DNA of 64,000 nucleotides, from positions 248,001-312,000 of the forward strand of contig NZ_CAJYPS010000023.1 of NCBI RefSeq assembly GCF_913777145.1, written 5' to 3'. The stretch comes from an uncultured Roseateles sp. GTDB taxonomy: Bacteria > Pseudomonadota > Gammaproteobacteria > Burkholderiales > Burkholderiaceae_C. Within the stretch, counting starts at the first letter, position 1. Every line of letters starts with the position of its first letter. Below the pieces are notes generated by a model. It did not search any database. It saw only the letters and a program-made list of their open reading frames with translations, and was not told the DNA's origin. The position numbers and the translations under genes are program-made. Shown piece after piece: positions 7,630 through 15,663 of this stretch.

Positions 7630-8499
7630 ATGCCTCAGACCATCAACACCAACATCGCCTCGCTGAATGCGCAGCGCAACCTGAACGCGTCGCAGTCATC
7701 GTTGACGGTGTCGATGCAGCGACTCTCGTCCGGTCTGCGGGTGAACTCGGCCAAGGACGACGCCGCCGGCCTGGCGATTGCGGAACGCATGAACGCCCAG
7801 GTGCGCGGCATGAACGTCGCGATCCGCAACGCCAACGACGGCATCTCGCTGGCCCAGACCGCGGAAGGCGCGCTCGCCAAGGTGGGCGACAACCTGCAGC
7901 GCATGCGGGAACTGGCGGTCCAGGCCCGCAACGCCACCAACTCCAGCGCCGACAAGGACTCGCTGGACAAGGAATTCGGCGAACTGGCCAAGGAAATCCA
8001 GCGCGTGCTGGGCGGCACCACCTTCAACGGCAAGGCCATCCTGGCGGACGCGGCGGGCACCCAGACCTTCCAGGTCGGCGCCAACACCACCAGCAACGAC
8101 ACCATCGACGTTGCGACGCCCAACCTGACCACAGACAACTCCATCACCCTGGTGGCGGGCACCGACAACACCGGCGCCAGTCGCGGGGTGATCGACAACA
8201 CCGCCGACGTCACCGCGATCGGCGTGGTGATGACCAACATCGACGCGGCGCTGGACACCATCAACTCCCAGCGCGCGGTGCTGGGTGCGGCACAGAACCG
8301 CTTCGATGCGGTGATCTCCAACCTGCAGATCTCGGTGGAGAACCAGAGCGCCGCCAAAAGCCGCATCATGGACGCGGACTACGCCCAGGAGACCTCCAAC
8401 ATGAGCCGCGCGCAAATCCTGCAGCAGGCCGGCACGGCCATGGTGGCCCAGGCCAACCAGCTGCCGCAGCAGGTGCTCAGCCTGCTGCAACGTGGTTGA
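7630..8499 (+). CDS. fliC: Flagellin (third of three tandem copies)
   Basis: A 289-residue flagellin starting MPQTINTNIASLNAQRN. The ATG at 7630 is chosen because the family N-terminus begins there and AGGAG lies at 7618-7622; an upstream in-frame ATG at 7576 would add 18 unrelated residues. D0/D1 ends match the other two copies, and the middle (ATPNLTTDNSITLVAGTDNTG) differs. Unlike its neighbours I find no recognisable sigma-28 promoter in the 130 bp between the upstream terminator and this start, so its expression may rest on read-through or another promoter type. Its own terminator overlaps the fliD promoter. Confidence 0.95.
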   Translation: MPQTINTNIASLNAQRNLNASQSSLTVSMQRLSSGLRVNSAKDDAAGLAIAERMNAQVRGMNVAIRNANDGISLAQTAEGALAKVGDNLQRMRELAVQARNATNSSADKDSLDKEFGELAKEIQRVLGGTTFNGKAILADAAGTQTFQVGANTTSNDTIDVATPNLTTDNSITLVAGTDNTGASRGVIDNTADVTAIGVVMTNIDAALDTINSQRAVLGAAQNRFDAVISNLQISVENQSAAKSRIMDADYAQETSNMSRAQILQQAGTAMVAQANQLPQQVLSLLQRG

Positions 8500-8540
8500 C
8501 GTCCAGCCAGCCAGACCTTAAAAAAGTTTGGCCACGGGCC

Positions 8541-8567
8541 TCAAGTTCTGCAAAAACCGGCCGATAG
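8541..8567 (+). promoter_or_regulatory. Sigma-28 (FliA) promoter of fliD, nested in a terminator
   Basis: TCAAGTTC (8541-8548), 11 bases, then GCCGATAG (8560-8567), very close to the sigma-28 consensus. Most of the -10 box (GCCGATA, 8560-8566) is part of the left arm of the terminator hairpin of the upstream flagellin gene. Transcription would start near 8574, inside the hairpin, so fliD mRNA lacks the left arm. Confidence 0.85.
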
Positions 8568-8590
8568 CCCTGTGGCATATCGGCCTTTTT
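8559..8590 (+). terminator. Intrinsic terminator of the third flagellin gene
   Basis: GGCCGATA (8559-8566) pairs with TATCGGCC (8578-8585). An inner GCC/GGC pair closes a CTGT loop, with one unpaired A, and five T follow at 8586-8590. It overlaps the fliD promoter. Confidence 0.85.
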
Positions 8591-8603
8591 GACATCCACC
8601 ACC

Positions 8604-10085
8604 ATGGCAAGCCTTTCCTCTGTCGGTATTTCGGGTAGCGGCCTGGATGAGTCCCTCATCACCAAGCTGGTGGCGGTGCAGAAGCAGCCGATCACGGATC
8701 TCAACAACCGCACCGACGCAATCAAGACCCGGCTGTCCACCTACGGGCAGATACAAAGTGCGCTGTCCACGCTGCGCGACGCCGCGGCCAAGCTGACCAA
8801 CCCCAGCACCTGGGCCGGCTCCAAGACCACCACCAGCGATGCCACCGTGGCCACCGCCACGGCCGCGTCCAGCGCGGTAGGCAACGTGACACTGGCGGTG
8901 AGCCAGCTCGCCAGCGCCCAGACGCTGGCCGGCCCCACGCTCAGCGGCCCCACGGCCACGCTGGGTCAGGGCACGCTGACGCTGGAGCTGGGCAGCTGGG
9001 GCACCGACAGCGGCGGCGCCGCCACCTTCACCAGCAAGAGCGGCAGCACGCCGGTCAGCATCTCCATCGGGGCGACCGACACGCTGGCCACGATACGCGA
9101 CAAGATCAATGGCGCCGGCGCCGGGGTCACCGCGGCCATCGTGACCGATGCCACCGGCTCGCGACTCACGCTGAGCTCCTCGCAGACCGGCGAGACCAAT
9201 GCCTTCCGCGTGACCGTGGCCGATGGCGATGGCAACTCGGGCGATGCCAGCGGCCTGTCCCAGCTCGCCTATGACCCCAGCAGCTCGGCCTCGCAGATGA
9301 CGCTGACGCTGCCGGCCGCGAACGCGCGCGCGCTGCTCAATGGCCTGCCCATCAGCTCCGAGACCAACACGCTGTCCTCGGCCATCGACGGCCTGAACAT
9401 CACGCTGCTCAAGGCCAGCTCGCCGCCGGCGACCGCCAACATCTCGGTCAGCCAGGACCGCGACGCGATCAAGAAGGCCATCAGCGACTTCACGACCGCC
9501 TACAACGCGATCAACCAGTTGCTGCGCACGCAGACCAAGTTCGATGCGTCCACGCTGACCAGCGACACCTCGGCCGACGCGCAGAAGCAGGCCCAGCTGC
9601 AGCGCCTCAGCAGCCTGCAGGGCGACTCCACCGCGTTGGGCATCATGAACCAGCTGCGTGGCATCGTGGGCGGCAGCACCTCCCTGGGGGGCAGCCTCAA
9701 GCGCTTGTCCGACCTGGGCCTGGCGCCGGGCACCGACGGCAACCTGCCCACGGCCAGCACCAAGCTGGATACCGCGATGAACAACCTGGACGACCTGAAG
9801 AAGTTCTTCATGGGCGTGGACAGCACCAACGACAGCAACAGCGGCTTTGCCACCCGCATACGCTCCACCGTGGACGCGATGCTGGGCACGGATGGCTCGG
9901 TGTCGTCCCGCCAGGCGGCCATCCAGAAGCAGATCAGCGCGAACAACAAGCAGGCCGACACCATGCAGGCGCGCGCCGACTCCATGGAGAAGCTGCTGCG
10001 CCAGCAGTACAGCTCGCTGGACCAGACCTACAGCAAGTACAGCAACCTGGCCACCTACCTGACCCAGCAACTCAGCAAGCTGTGA
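8604..10085 (+). CDS. fliD: Flagellar filament cap protein FliD (hook-associated protein 2)
   Basis: A 493-residue FliD, which caps the growing filament and guides flagellin assembly. The N-terminal domain begins SSVGISGSGLDESLITKLVAV, close to the family pattern. The centre is a Thr/Ser-rich beta domain. The C-terminal FliD domain (about residues 225-490) ends in the heptad-rich coiled coil KQADTMQARADSMEKLLRQQ and QLSKL. The ATG at 8604 is used; a TTG five codons upstream is in frame but would lie right after the terminator T-run. No clear Shine-Dalgarno sequence precedes the ATG. A strong terminator follows at 10116. Confidence 0.95.
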   Translation: MASLSSVGISGSGLDESLITKLVAVQKQPITDLNNRTDAIKTRLSTYGQIQSALSTLRDAAAKLTNPSTWAGSKTTTSDATVATATAASSAVGNVTLAVSQLASAQTLAGPTLSGPTATLGQGTLTLELGSWGTDSGGAATFTSKSGSTPVSISIGATDTLATIRDKINGAGAGVTAAIVTDATGSRLTLSSSQTGETNAFRVTVADGDGNSGDASGLSQLAYDPSSSASQMTLTLPAANARALLNGLPISSETNTLSSAIDGLNITLLKASSPPATANISVSQDRDAIKKAISDFTTAYNAINQLLRTQTKFDASTLTSDTSADAQKQAQLQRLSSLQGDSTALGIMNQLRGIVGGSTSLGGSLKRLSDLGLAPGTDGNLPTASTKLDTAMNNLDDLKKFFMGVDSTNDSNSGFATRIRSTVDAMLGTDGSVSSRQAAIQKQISANNKQADTMQARADSMEKLLRQQYSSLDQTYSKYSNLATYLTQQLSKL

Positions 10086-10115
10086 GGCGGGAACGGCCCG
10101 GATGGCAGACCAACG

Positions 10116-10140
10116 ACGGCGACCCTGGGTCGCCGTTTTT
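10116..10140 (+). terminator. Intrinsic terminator of fliD
   Basis: ACGGCGACC (10116-10124), loop CTG, GGTCGCCGT (10128-10136): a perfect 9-bp stem running into five T (10136-10140). Confidence 0.9.
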
Positions 10141-10201
10141 CATTCGGCACAGTAAAGCGGTGAAGCGCGCACAGTTCCTCACATCGAATCAAGCTCAGCA
10201 C

Positions 10202-10228
10202 TCAAGTCCCCCGGAGCACGGCCGAAAA
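10202..10228 (+). promoter_or_regulatory. Sigma-28 (FliA) promoter of fliS
   Basis: TCAAGTCC (10202-10209), 11 bases, then GCCGAAAA (10221-10228), one mismatch to the -10 consensus GCCGATAA. Start would be about 20 bp before the fliS ATG. Confidence 0.75.
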
Positions 10229-10257
10229 AAGACTTAACACGACGCCCTCCGAGACCC

Positions 10258-10713
10258 ATGTACGGCAATCTGTCCTCCCCCTTCGCGGCCCGCAACCAGC
10301 GCGCCTCCCTCTACGCCAAGGTCGGCCTGGAGACGGACGTGCAGGCTGCCAGCCCGCACCGCCTGGTCGCCATGCTGTTCGACGGCGTGTTCGACGCCAT
10401 GCAGCAGGCCGCCGCCGCCATCCGCGAAGGCAATGTCGAGCTCAAGAACCGCGCGCTCAGCCGTGCGGTGCGCATCCTGGACGAAGGCCTGCGCGCCGGG
10501 CTCAACCTGTCCACCGGCAAGCTGGCGACCGACCTGCACGAGCTCTACGGCTATGTCTGCATGCGCCTGACCCAGGCCAATCTGCGCAACGACCTCAGCG
10601 CCATCGAGGAAGCCCAGCGCCTGCTCGGCCCGGTGCGCGAGGCCTGGACCGCGATCGCCCAGACCCCCGAGGCCCAGCCGGTTCCGGCCACCACGCCCGC
10701 ACGCGCGGCCTGA
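10258..10713 (+). CDS. fliS: Flagellin export chaperone FliS
   Basis: A 151-residue FliS, which binds the flagellin C-terminus in the cytoplasm and prevents early polymerisation. The typical start is present (residues 13-24, NQRASLYAKVGL), as is the SPHRLVAMLFDGVFDAMQQA helix and the long four-helix bundle. The last ~20 residues are an Ala/Pro/Thr-rich tail. It follows the fliD terminator, has its own sigma-28-type promoter, and is followed after 25 bp by the fliT-like gene. Confidence 0.93.
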   Translation: MYGNLSSPFAARNQRASLYAKVGLETDVQAASPHRLVAMLFDGVFDAMQQAAAAIREGNVELKNRALSRAVRILDEGLRAGLNLSTGKLATDLHELYGYVCMRLTQANLRNDLSAIEEAQRLLGPVREAWTAIAQTPEAQPVPATTPARAA

Positions 10714-10738
10714 AACGCCCAGCTCAGGTGACCCCCTC

Positions 10739-11038
10739 ATGAATTCCGAACTGCTGAACTACTACGAGGCCATCGAGCAGGCCAGCGCCGACATGCTGTC
10801 CGCCGCACGCATCGGCAACTGGGACGAGGTCGTCAAGCTCGAAGGCGCCTGCGTGCTGCTGATCTCGCAGCTCAAGGCCGCCGCCCACCAGAACCAGCTC
10901 GCCCCGGGCGAGAGCGCGCTCAAGACCCGCATCATGCAGCGCATCCTGGTGAACGATGCCGAGATCCGGCATCTGGCCGAGCCCTGGCTGGAAGACCTGG
11001 ACCAGGTGCTGCACGGCAAGGCCCGCCTGGTGCACTGA
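10739..11038 (+). CDS. fliT: FliT-like flagellar export chaperone
   Basis: A 99-residue, mostly alpha-helical acidic protein directly after fliS, the usual place of fliT. FliT proteins chaperone FliD and, in enterics, inhibit FlhDC. Sequence similarity in this family is low; the call rests on size, helical character (YYEAIEQASADMLSAARIGNWD, a typical FliT opening) and position. An Asp-rich C-terminal helix ends ...DLDQVLHGKARLVH. It ends about 85 bp before the PilZ-domain gene. Confidence 0.75.
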   Translation: MNSELLNYYEAIEQASADMLSAARIGNWDEVVKLEGACVLLISQLKAAAHQNQLAPGESALKTRIMQRILVNDAEIRHLAEPWLEDLDQVLHGKARLVH

Positions 11039-11123
11039 CCCCCCTGCCCGGCCCCTCAAACCGGGCAGCTCCAGGCGCCTTCTCCGGCGTTCAAGCGCGC
11101 CGGCAGCGACTACCATCCGGCGC

Positions 11124-11858
11124 ATGTCTGTCGAACCCGCTCCCGAGGAACTCCGCGTCGCCTCCGCCGCCGAGGTCGCGGCCTACCTGCAGGATCTGCT
11201 GCGCGAACGCGCGGCCGTGCAGCTGAACAGCCCGACCGGCCACAGCTTGGTCACCCACATCTGTGCGCTCAACGCCAGCGCCGACCTGCTGGGGCTGGAA
11301 CTGGGCGCCGACCCCGAAGGCATCAGCGAGGCGCTGGTGGCCTCCGGCGAGATCACGGCGGTCGCCTTCCTGGGCGCGATCAAGCTGCAGTTCGAACTCG
11401 AAGCGCCGGTGCTGGTCAGCGGCGAGCAGGGCACGGTGCTGCGCAGCCAGATGCCTCAGCGCCTCTACCGCTTCCAGCGCCGCCAGGCCTACCGCGTGCA
11501 GCCGCCGGGCAGCCTGTTCCCGCGCGTCGTGCTGCCGGGTCTGTCGCCCGACCAGCCCGGCCGCGCGCTGCGCGTGCTGGACATCAGCATAGGCGGCGTC
11601 GCGCTGGCGCTGCCGGCCGACCTGGACCCGCTGCCGCTGGGCCATGTCAGCGAGGGCCTCAGCCTGGAGCTGGACCGCCTCACCGCGCTGAAGGTCGACC
11701 TGCTGGCCCACCATGTGAGCCCCATCTCCGAGGCCGCAACCGACACACGCCAGCTGGGCTGCGCTTTCGTCGAGCTGCCCGCAGAGGCCGCACGCACGCT
11801 GCAGGTCTATGTGGACCAGACGCAGAAGCGTCGCCGCCTGCTGCGCATGGAGCCATGA
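11124..11858 (+). CDS. ycgR: YcgR-type flagellar brake protein (PilZ domain)
   Basis: A 244-residue two-domain protein. The N-terminal ~110 residues match the YcgR N-terminal domain. The C-terminal PilZ domain has both cyclic-di-GMP-binding elements: RRQAYR at residues 119-124 (RxxxR) and DISIGG at 153-158 (D/NxSxxG). With bound c-di-GMP, YcgR proteins interact with the motor and slow swimming. The ATG at 11124 is chosen because the upstream frame overlaps fliT and looks random. The stop overlaps the ATG of the next gene (ATGA, 11855-11858), suggesting coupled translation. Confidence 0.88.
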   Translation: MSVEPAPEELRVASAAEVAAYLQDLLRERAAVQLNSPTGHSLVTHICALNASADLLGLELGADPEGISEALVASGEITAVAFLGAIKLQFELEAPVLVSGEQGTVLRSQMPQRLYRFQRRQAYRVQPPGSLFPRVVLPGLSPDQPGRALRVLDISIGGVALALPADLDPLPLGHVSEGLSLELDRLTALKVDLLAHHVSPISEAATDTRQLGCAFVELPAEAARTLQVYVDQTQKRRRLLRMEP

Positions 11859-12340
11859 AGACCCGCGGCTTCACGCTGCTGGAGGCGGTCTTCGTGCTGG
11901 CGGTGCTGGGCATCGTGCTCGGCGTGGCCGTGCCCAGCTACGCCGCCTACCTGGCGCGCCAGCAGCTGCGTCACACGGCCGAATTGCTGGAGCTGGACCT
12001 GCGACGCGCCCGTACCCTCAGCGTGGAGGAGGGGCGCGCGATCTTCGTCAGCTTCAACAGCGGCACGGACTGGTGCTGGGGCGTGAGCCACCAGCAGCCC
12101 TGCAACTGCTCCACCGGCCAGCCGCGCTGCGATCTGGGCGGCCAGAGCGCGACCGAGCACAAGGGCACCCTGCTGCAGGCCGGCCAGGGCGTGAGCTTCG
12201 AGCCGGGGCTGGGTCGCCCCCAGGGCTGGAGCCGCATCGGCCTGTCCAACACGCGCAACCAACAGCTGCACCTGGACCTCAACCCGCTGGGCCGGCCGCA
12301 GATCTGCGGGCCGGACGCCCGCCGCGGCAACAACTGCTGA
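11855..12340 (+). CDS. Type IV pseudopilin of the GspH/FimT type
   Basis: A 161-residue prepilin-like protein. The N-terminus MKTRGFTLLEAVFVLAVLGI is a textbook type III signal: PilD-type cleavage after Gly5, Glu at mature position 5, and a hydrophobic helix to about residue 30. The C-terminal part is a GspH/FimT-like beta domain with an unusual set of Cys residues (WCWG, PCNCS, RCD, ICG, terminal C), probably disulfide bonded. Such minor pseudopilins prime type IV pilus or type II secretion fibres. No other pilus gene is present in the window. It is translationally coupled to ycgR and lies 11 bp from the convergent fliE, an odd place for a pilin gene. Confidence 0.85.
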   Translation: MKTRGFTLLEAVFVLAVLGIVLGVAVPSYAAYLARQQLRHTAELLELDLRRARTLSVEEGRAIFVSFNSGTDWCWGVSHQQPCNCSTGQPRCDLGGQSATEHKGTLLQAGQGVSFEPGLGRPQGWSRIGLSNTRNQQLHLDLNPLGRPQICGPDARRGNNC

Positions 12341-12351
12341 GCGCCGCCGGC

Positions 12352-12702
12352 TCAGATCTGCATGTTCATGATCTCGGAGTAGGCCGAGACCAGGCGGTTG
12401 CGCACCTGCAGCGTGGCCTGGAAACCGATCTGCGCCTTCTGCATCGCGACCATGGTCTCTTCCAGACTCACGGTCGGGTTGTCCAGCTGCAGCTCGCGCT
12501 GCAGCCGCCCCACTTCCTTCTGCTGGGCGCTGACGCTCTTGAGCGCCTGCGTCATCGCATCGCCAAAGCTCGCGCCCGCCGGAGCGGCCGTGGGCGCGGT
12601 GCGTGCGGCCGCGCCGGCAGCGCCCGCCAGCGGCGTGCCATTGACGGCCAGCCCGGCGCGGGCGGCGGCCTGGGCAAAGTCGAAGGGGCGCAGCTTGACT
12701 TC
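12352..12702 (-). CDS. fliE: Flagellar hook-basal body protein FliE
   Basis: A 116-residue FliE, the adaptor between the MS ring and the proximal rod. The C-terminal core is unmistakable: FGDAMTQALKSVSAQQ, the PTVSLEETMVAMQKAQIGFQ segment and VRNRLVSAYSEIMNMQI. The N-terminal 45 residues are Ala/Pro rich and variable. It begins with ATG at 12702 and is read leftward, away from fliF, with a shared 153-bp control region that should contain two class II promoters. No convincing sigma-54 or sigma-28 box is visible there. Confidence 0.95.
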   Translation of the reverse strand, partial: EVKLRPFDFAQAAARAGLAVNGTPLAGAAGAAARTAPTAAPAGASFGDAMTQALKSVSAQQKEVGRLQRELQLDNPTVSLEETMVAMQKAQIGFQATLQVRNRLVSAYSEIMNMQI

Positions 12703-12855
12703 CATGGGGCCGCACTGTGACAGCGGGTCGGCCGGCCAAAGCGAGGAGATGCGCGGGCGCGGTCGGCTACTTCCGCGCTTTCTTGAGGGGGGTGACCCGA
12801 ATAATTCGCGGCATCGGCCGATCCCCGGCCTCCAGCCGCCTTCCCACCCGCCCCG
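12703..12855. promoter_or_regulatory. Shared fliE-fliF divergent control region
   Basis: 153 bp between divergent fliE and fliF must carry promoters for both, presumably FlhDC-dependent class II. An AT-richer core (AATAATTCG near 12800) is the only obvious feature, and no consensus boxes can be assigned with confidence. Confidence 0.5.
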
Positions 12856-14589
12856 ATGGACAACGCCCTGAGCGCCCCTGCTGCCGGCCAACTCGCGGTC
12901 CCGCCCGCCAATGGCTCGGTGCCCGCCGTGCCACCGGTGGTCGAGACCGGCCCGCAGACCTTTGTGCAACGCCTCGCCGGCCTGCCGCTGCGCAGCAAGC
13001 TGCTGATGGGCGCGGGCCTGGCCGCGCTGGCCGGCGCCGTGCTGGCGCTGACGCTGTGGTCCACCCAGGGCGATTACAAGCCGCTGTTCAGCGGCCTCAG
13101 CGACAAGGACGGCGGCGCCGTCATCGCGCAACTCGCGCAGATGAACGTGCCCTACAAGAACGAGGCCGGCGGCATCATCCTGGTGCCGGCCAGCCAGGTC
13201 TATGACCTGCGCATGAAGCTGGCCGCGGCCGGCCTGCCCAAGTCCGGCTCCAGCGCGATGGGCAACATCGTCGGCTTCGAGCTGCTGGACAAGTCCAGCA
13301 TCGGCCAGACCCAGTTCAACGAACGCCTGAACTTCCAGCGCGCGCTGGAGGGCGAGCTGACCCGCACCATCACCGCACTGGCCGACGTGGCCGACGCCCG
13401 CGTGCACCTGGCCATACCGCAGCAGAACGGCTTCTTCCGCGAGCAGCAAAAGCCTAGCGCGTCGGTGATGCTGACGCTGCGCGGCGGCCGCACGCTGGAC
13501 CGCGCACAGATCGCCGGCATCGTGCACCTGGTGTCCAGCAGCGTGCCCGAGCTCAATCCCAAGGCGGTCAGCGTGCTGGACCAGACCGGCGCCCTGCTCT
13601 CCCAGACCGGCAACGATCCGGTCAACGGCCTGGACGGCCAGCAGCTGCAGTACAAGCAGCAGGTCGAGGCCGGCTACAACAAGCGCATCCAGGAGCTGCT
13701 GGAGCCGGTGGTGGGCCGCGACAACCTGCGCGCCACGGTCACGGCCGACCTGGACTTCTCCCAGACCGAGGCCACGGCCGAGGAATACCGCCCCAACCAG
13801 GGCCCCAACGCCCAGGCCTCGGTGCGCTCCAGCCAGAGCCAGGAAAGCGTCAACGCCACGCCCGCCCAGCCCACCGGCGTGCCGGGCGCGGCCACCAACC
13901 AGCCGCCGGTGCCGGCCACCGCACCCATCAACGGGGCCAGCGCGCCGCTGCAGCCCGCCGGCGGCACGAACGCCGGCCAGAGCAGCCGCCGCGAGCAGGT
14001 CACCAACTACGAGGTCGACAAGACGGTGCGCGTGACCCGCGGCGCCATCGGTTCGGTCAAGCGCATCAACACCGCCATCGTGGTGAACCAGCGCAGCGTC
14101 ACCGACCCCAAGGGCAAGACCACCAGCCAGCCGCTGTCGCCCGAGGAGATCCAGCGCATCACCGACCTGGTCAAGGAGGCCGTGGGCTTCAACGACCAGC
14201 GCGGCGACTCGGTGAAGGTGGTGTCCGCGCCCTTCCTGATCGACAAGGTCGAGCCCGAGGACCTGCCGCTGTGGAAGCAGCCCTGGGCGCTGGACCTGCT
14301 GCGCAGCTCGGTCGTGCCGCTGGCCGCGGTGCTGATCGCGCTGATCGCGGTGTTCGGCATGATCCGCCCGGCGATACGTGCGGCCACCACGCCGCCGCCC
14401 GAGCCCGAGACCGCCGAGGCGCTGGACGAGGTGGTGGACGACGTCGAGGTGCTGGGCGGCAACGGCCTGCCCAAGCTGGAGGCGCCACTGCACAATGACA
14501 AGCTCGAGCGCGCCCGTCAGCTGGCACGCGACAATCCGATCGCGGTCGCCAACATCATGCGCGACTGGATCACCGGCGAGGCCGCCTGA
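12856..14589 (+). CDS. fliF: Flagellar MS-ring protein FliF
   Basis: A 577-residue FliF forming the membrane-supramembrane ring. The first transmembrane helix lies at about residues 50-72 (AALAGAVLALTLW). The periplasmic ring domains follow (YKPLFSGLSDKDGGAVIAQL, VYDLRMKLAAAGLPKSG, a QNGFFREQQKPSASVMLTLR segment). Then come a low-complexity Ala/Pro/Asn/Gln insert (about 320-380), a second transmembrane helix at about 480-502 and a cytoplasmic C-terminal tail that binds FliG (ending in ARDNPIAVANIMRDWI). First gene of the fliF-fliR run. Confidence 0.97.
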   Translation: MDNALSAPAAGQLAVPPANGSVPAVPPVVETGPQTFVQRLAGLPLRSKLLMGAGLAALAGAVLALTLWSTQGDYKPLFSGLSDKDGGAVIAQLAQMNVPYKNEAGGIILVPASQVYDLRMKLAAAGLPKSGSSAMGNIVGFELLDKSSIGQTQFNERLNFQRALEGELTRTITALADVADARVHLAIPQQNGFFREQQKPSASVMLTLRGGRTLDRAQIAGIVHLVSSSVPELNPKAVSVLDQTGALLSQTGNDPVNGLDGQQLQYKQQVEAGYNKRIQELLEPVVGRDNLRATVTADLDFSQTEATAEEYRPNQGPNAQASVRSSQSQESVNATPAQPTGVPGAATNQPPVPATAPINGASAPLQPAGGTNAGQSSRREQVTNYEVDKTVRVTRGAIGSVKRINTAIVVNQRSVTDPKGKTTSQPLSPEEIQRITDLVKEAVGFNDQRGDSVKVVSAPFLIDKVEPEDLPLWKQPWALDLLRSSVVPLAAVLIALIAVFGMIRPAIRAATTPPPEPETAEALDEVVDDVEVLGGNGLPKLEAPLHNDKLERARQLARDNPIAVANIMRDWITGEAA

Positions 14590-14600
14590 GCCACCGAACC

Positions 14601-15596
14601 ATGGACGACAAGGGTCTCGAAAACGCTGCCATTCTGTTGATGTCGCTGGGCGAAGAGGAAGCCAGCGAGGTCTTCAAGCACCTGGCGCCCAAGGAAGTGC
14701 AGGCGCTGGGCGAGACCATCGCCAAGATGAAGATCGTCAAGCGCGAACAGGTCGAGAAGGTGCTCGAGATGTTCGACAAGGTGGCCGACCAGCACAGCAC
14801 GCTGGTCAACGACACCGACGAATACGTGCGCTCGGTGCTGCGCAAGGCGCTGGGCGAGGACAAGGCCAACCTGCTGCTGGACCGCATCCTGCAGGGCAGC
14901 GACATCACGTCCATCGAGAGCCTGAAGTGGATGGACGCCACCTCGGTGGCCGAGCTGCTGCGCAACGAACACCCGCAGATCATCGCGGCCATCCTGGCCC
15001 ACCTGGACTACGACCAGGTCAGCTCGGTGCTCAAGCTGTTCTCGGAGCGCGGCCGCAACGAGGTGCTGATCCGCATCGCGACGCTGGACGGCATACAGCC
15101 CACCGCGCTGAAAGACCTGAACGACGTGCTGAGCCAGATCCTGGCAGGCGGCGAGCGCATGCGCAAGAGCTCGCTGGGTGGCGCCAAGACCGCGGCCGAG
15201 ATCATCAACATGCTGGGCTCCAGCGTGGAGGCCTCGGCGCTGGACTACATCCGCGAGGCCGATGCGGACCTGGCGCAGAAGATCATGGACAACATGTTCA
15301 CCTTCGACGATCTGAACAAGATCGACGACAAGGGCATACAGGCCATGCTCAAGGAAGTGCAGAGCGAGTCCCTCATCGTCGCGCTCAAGGGCGCGAGCAT
15401 CGAGCTGCGCGAGAAGATCTTCCGCAACATGTCCTCGCGCGCGGCCGAGACGCTGCGCGAAGACCTGGAGACCCGCGGCCCGGTGCGCCTGTCCGAGGTC
15501 GAGGCCGAGCAGAAGGAAATGCTCAAGATCGTGCGCCGCCTGGTCGACGAGGGTCAGATCGTGATGGCCGGCGGCGGCGACGACCAGTTCGTCTAG
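14601..15596 (+). CDS. fliG: Flagellar motor switch protein FliG
   Basis: A 331-residue FliG, the usual length. It is the rotor protein that meets MotA and sets rotation direction. The N-terminal domain starts GLENAAILLMSLGEEEASEV, the EHPQIIAAILAHLD middle motif is present, and the C-terminal torque helix contains charged residues (ETLREDLETRGPVRLSEVE) of the type contacting the stator. It starts 11 bp after fliF. Confidence 0.97.
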   Translation: MDDKGLENAAILLMSLGEEEASEVFKHLAPKEVQALGETIAKMKIVKREQVEKVLEMFDKVADQHSTLVNDTDEYVRSVLRKALGEDKANLLLDRILQGSDITSIESLKWMDATSVAELLRNEHPQIIAAILAHLDYDQVSSVLKLFSERGRNEVLIRIATLDGIQPTALKDLNDVLSQILAGGERMRKSSLGGAKTAAEIINMLGSSVEASALDYIREADADLAQKIMDNMFTFDDLNKIDDKGIQAMLKEVQSESLIVALKGASIELREKIFRNMSSRAAETLREDLETRGPVRLSEVEAEQKEMLKIVRRLVDEGQIVMAGGGDDQFV

Positions 15597-15663
15597 GACT
15601 CGGTGCACGCCGGCCGCTGCCGCAACGACCGCCAGCCGCTGACGCACGCGCAGAATCCACCCC

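Noticed and set aside
5362..8499. Direct repeats over 3 kb as a mobile or satellite element
   Set aside because: The repeats are explained by three paralogous flagellin genes; no transposase, att site or CRISPR-like spacing is present.
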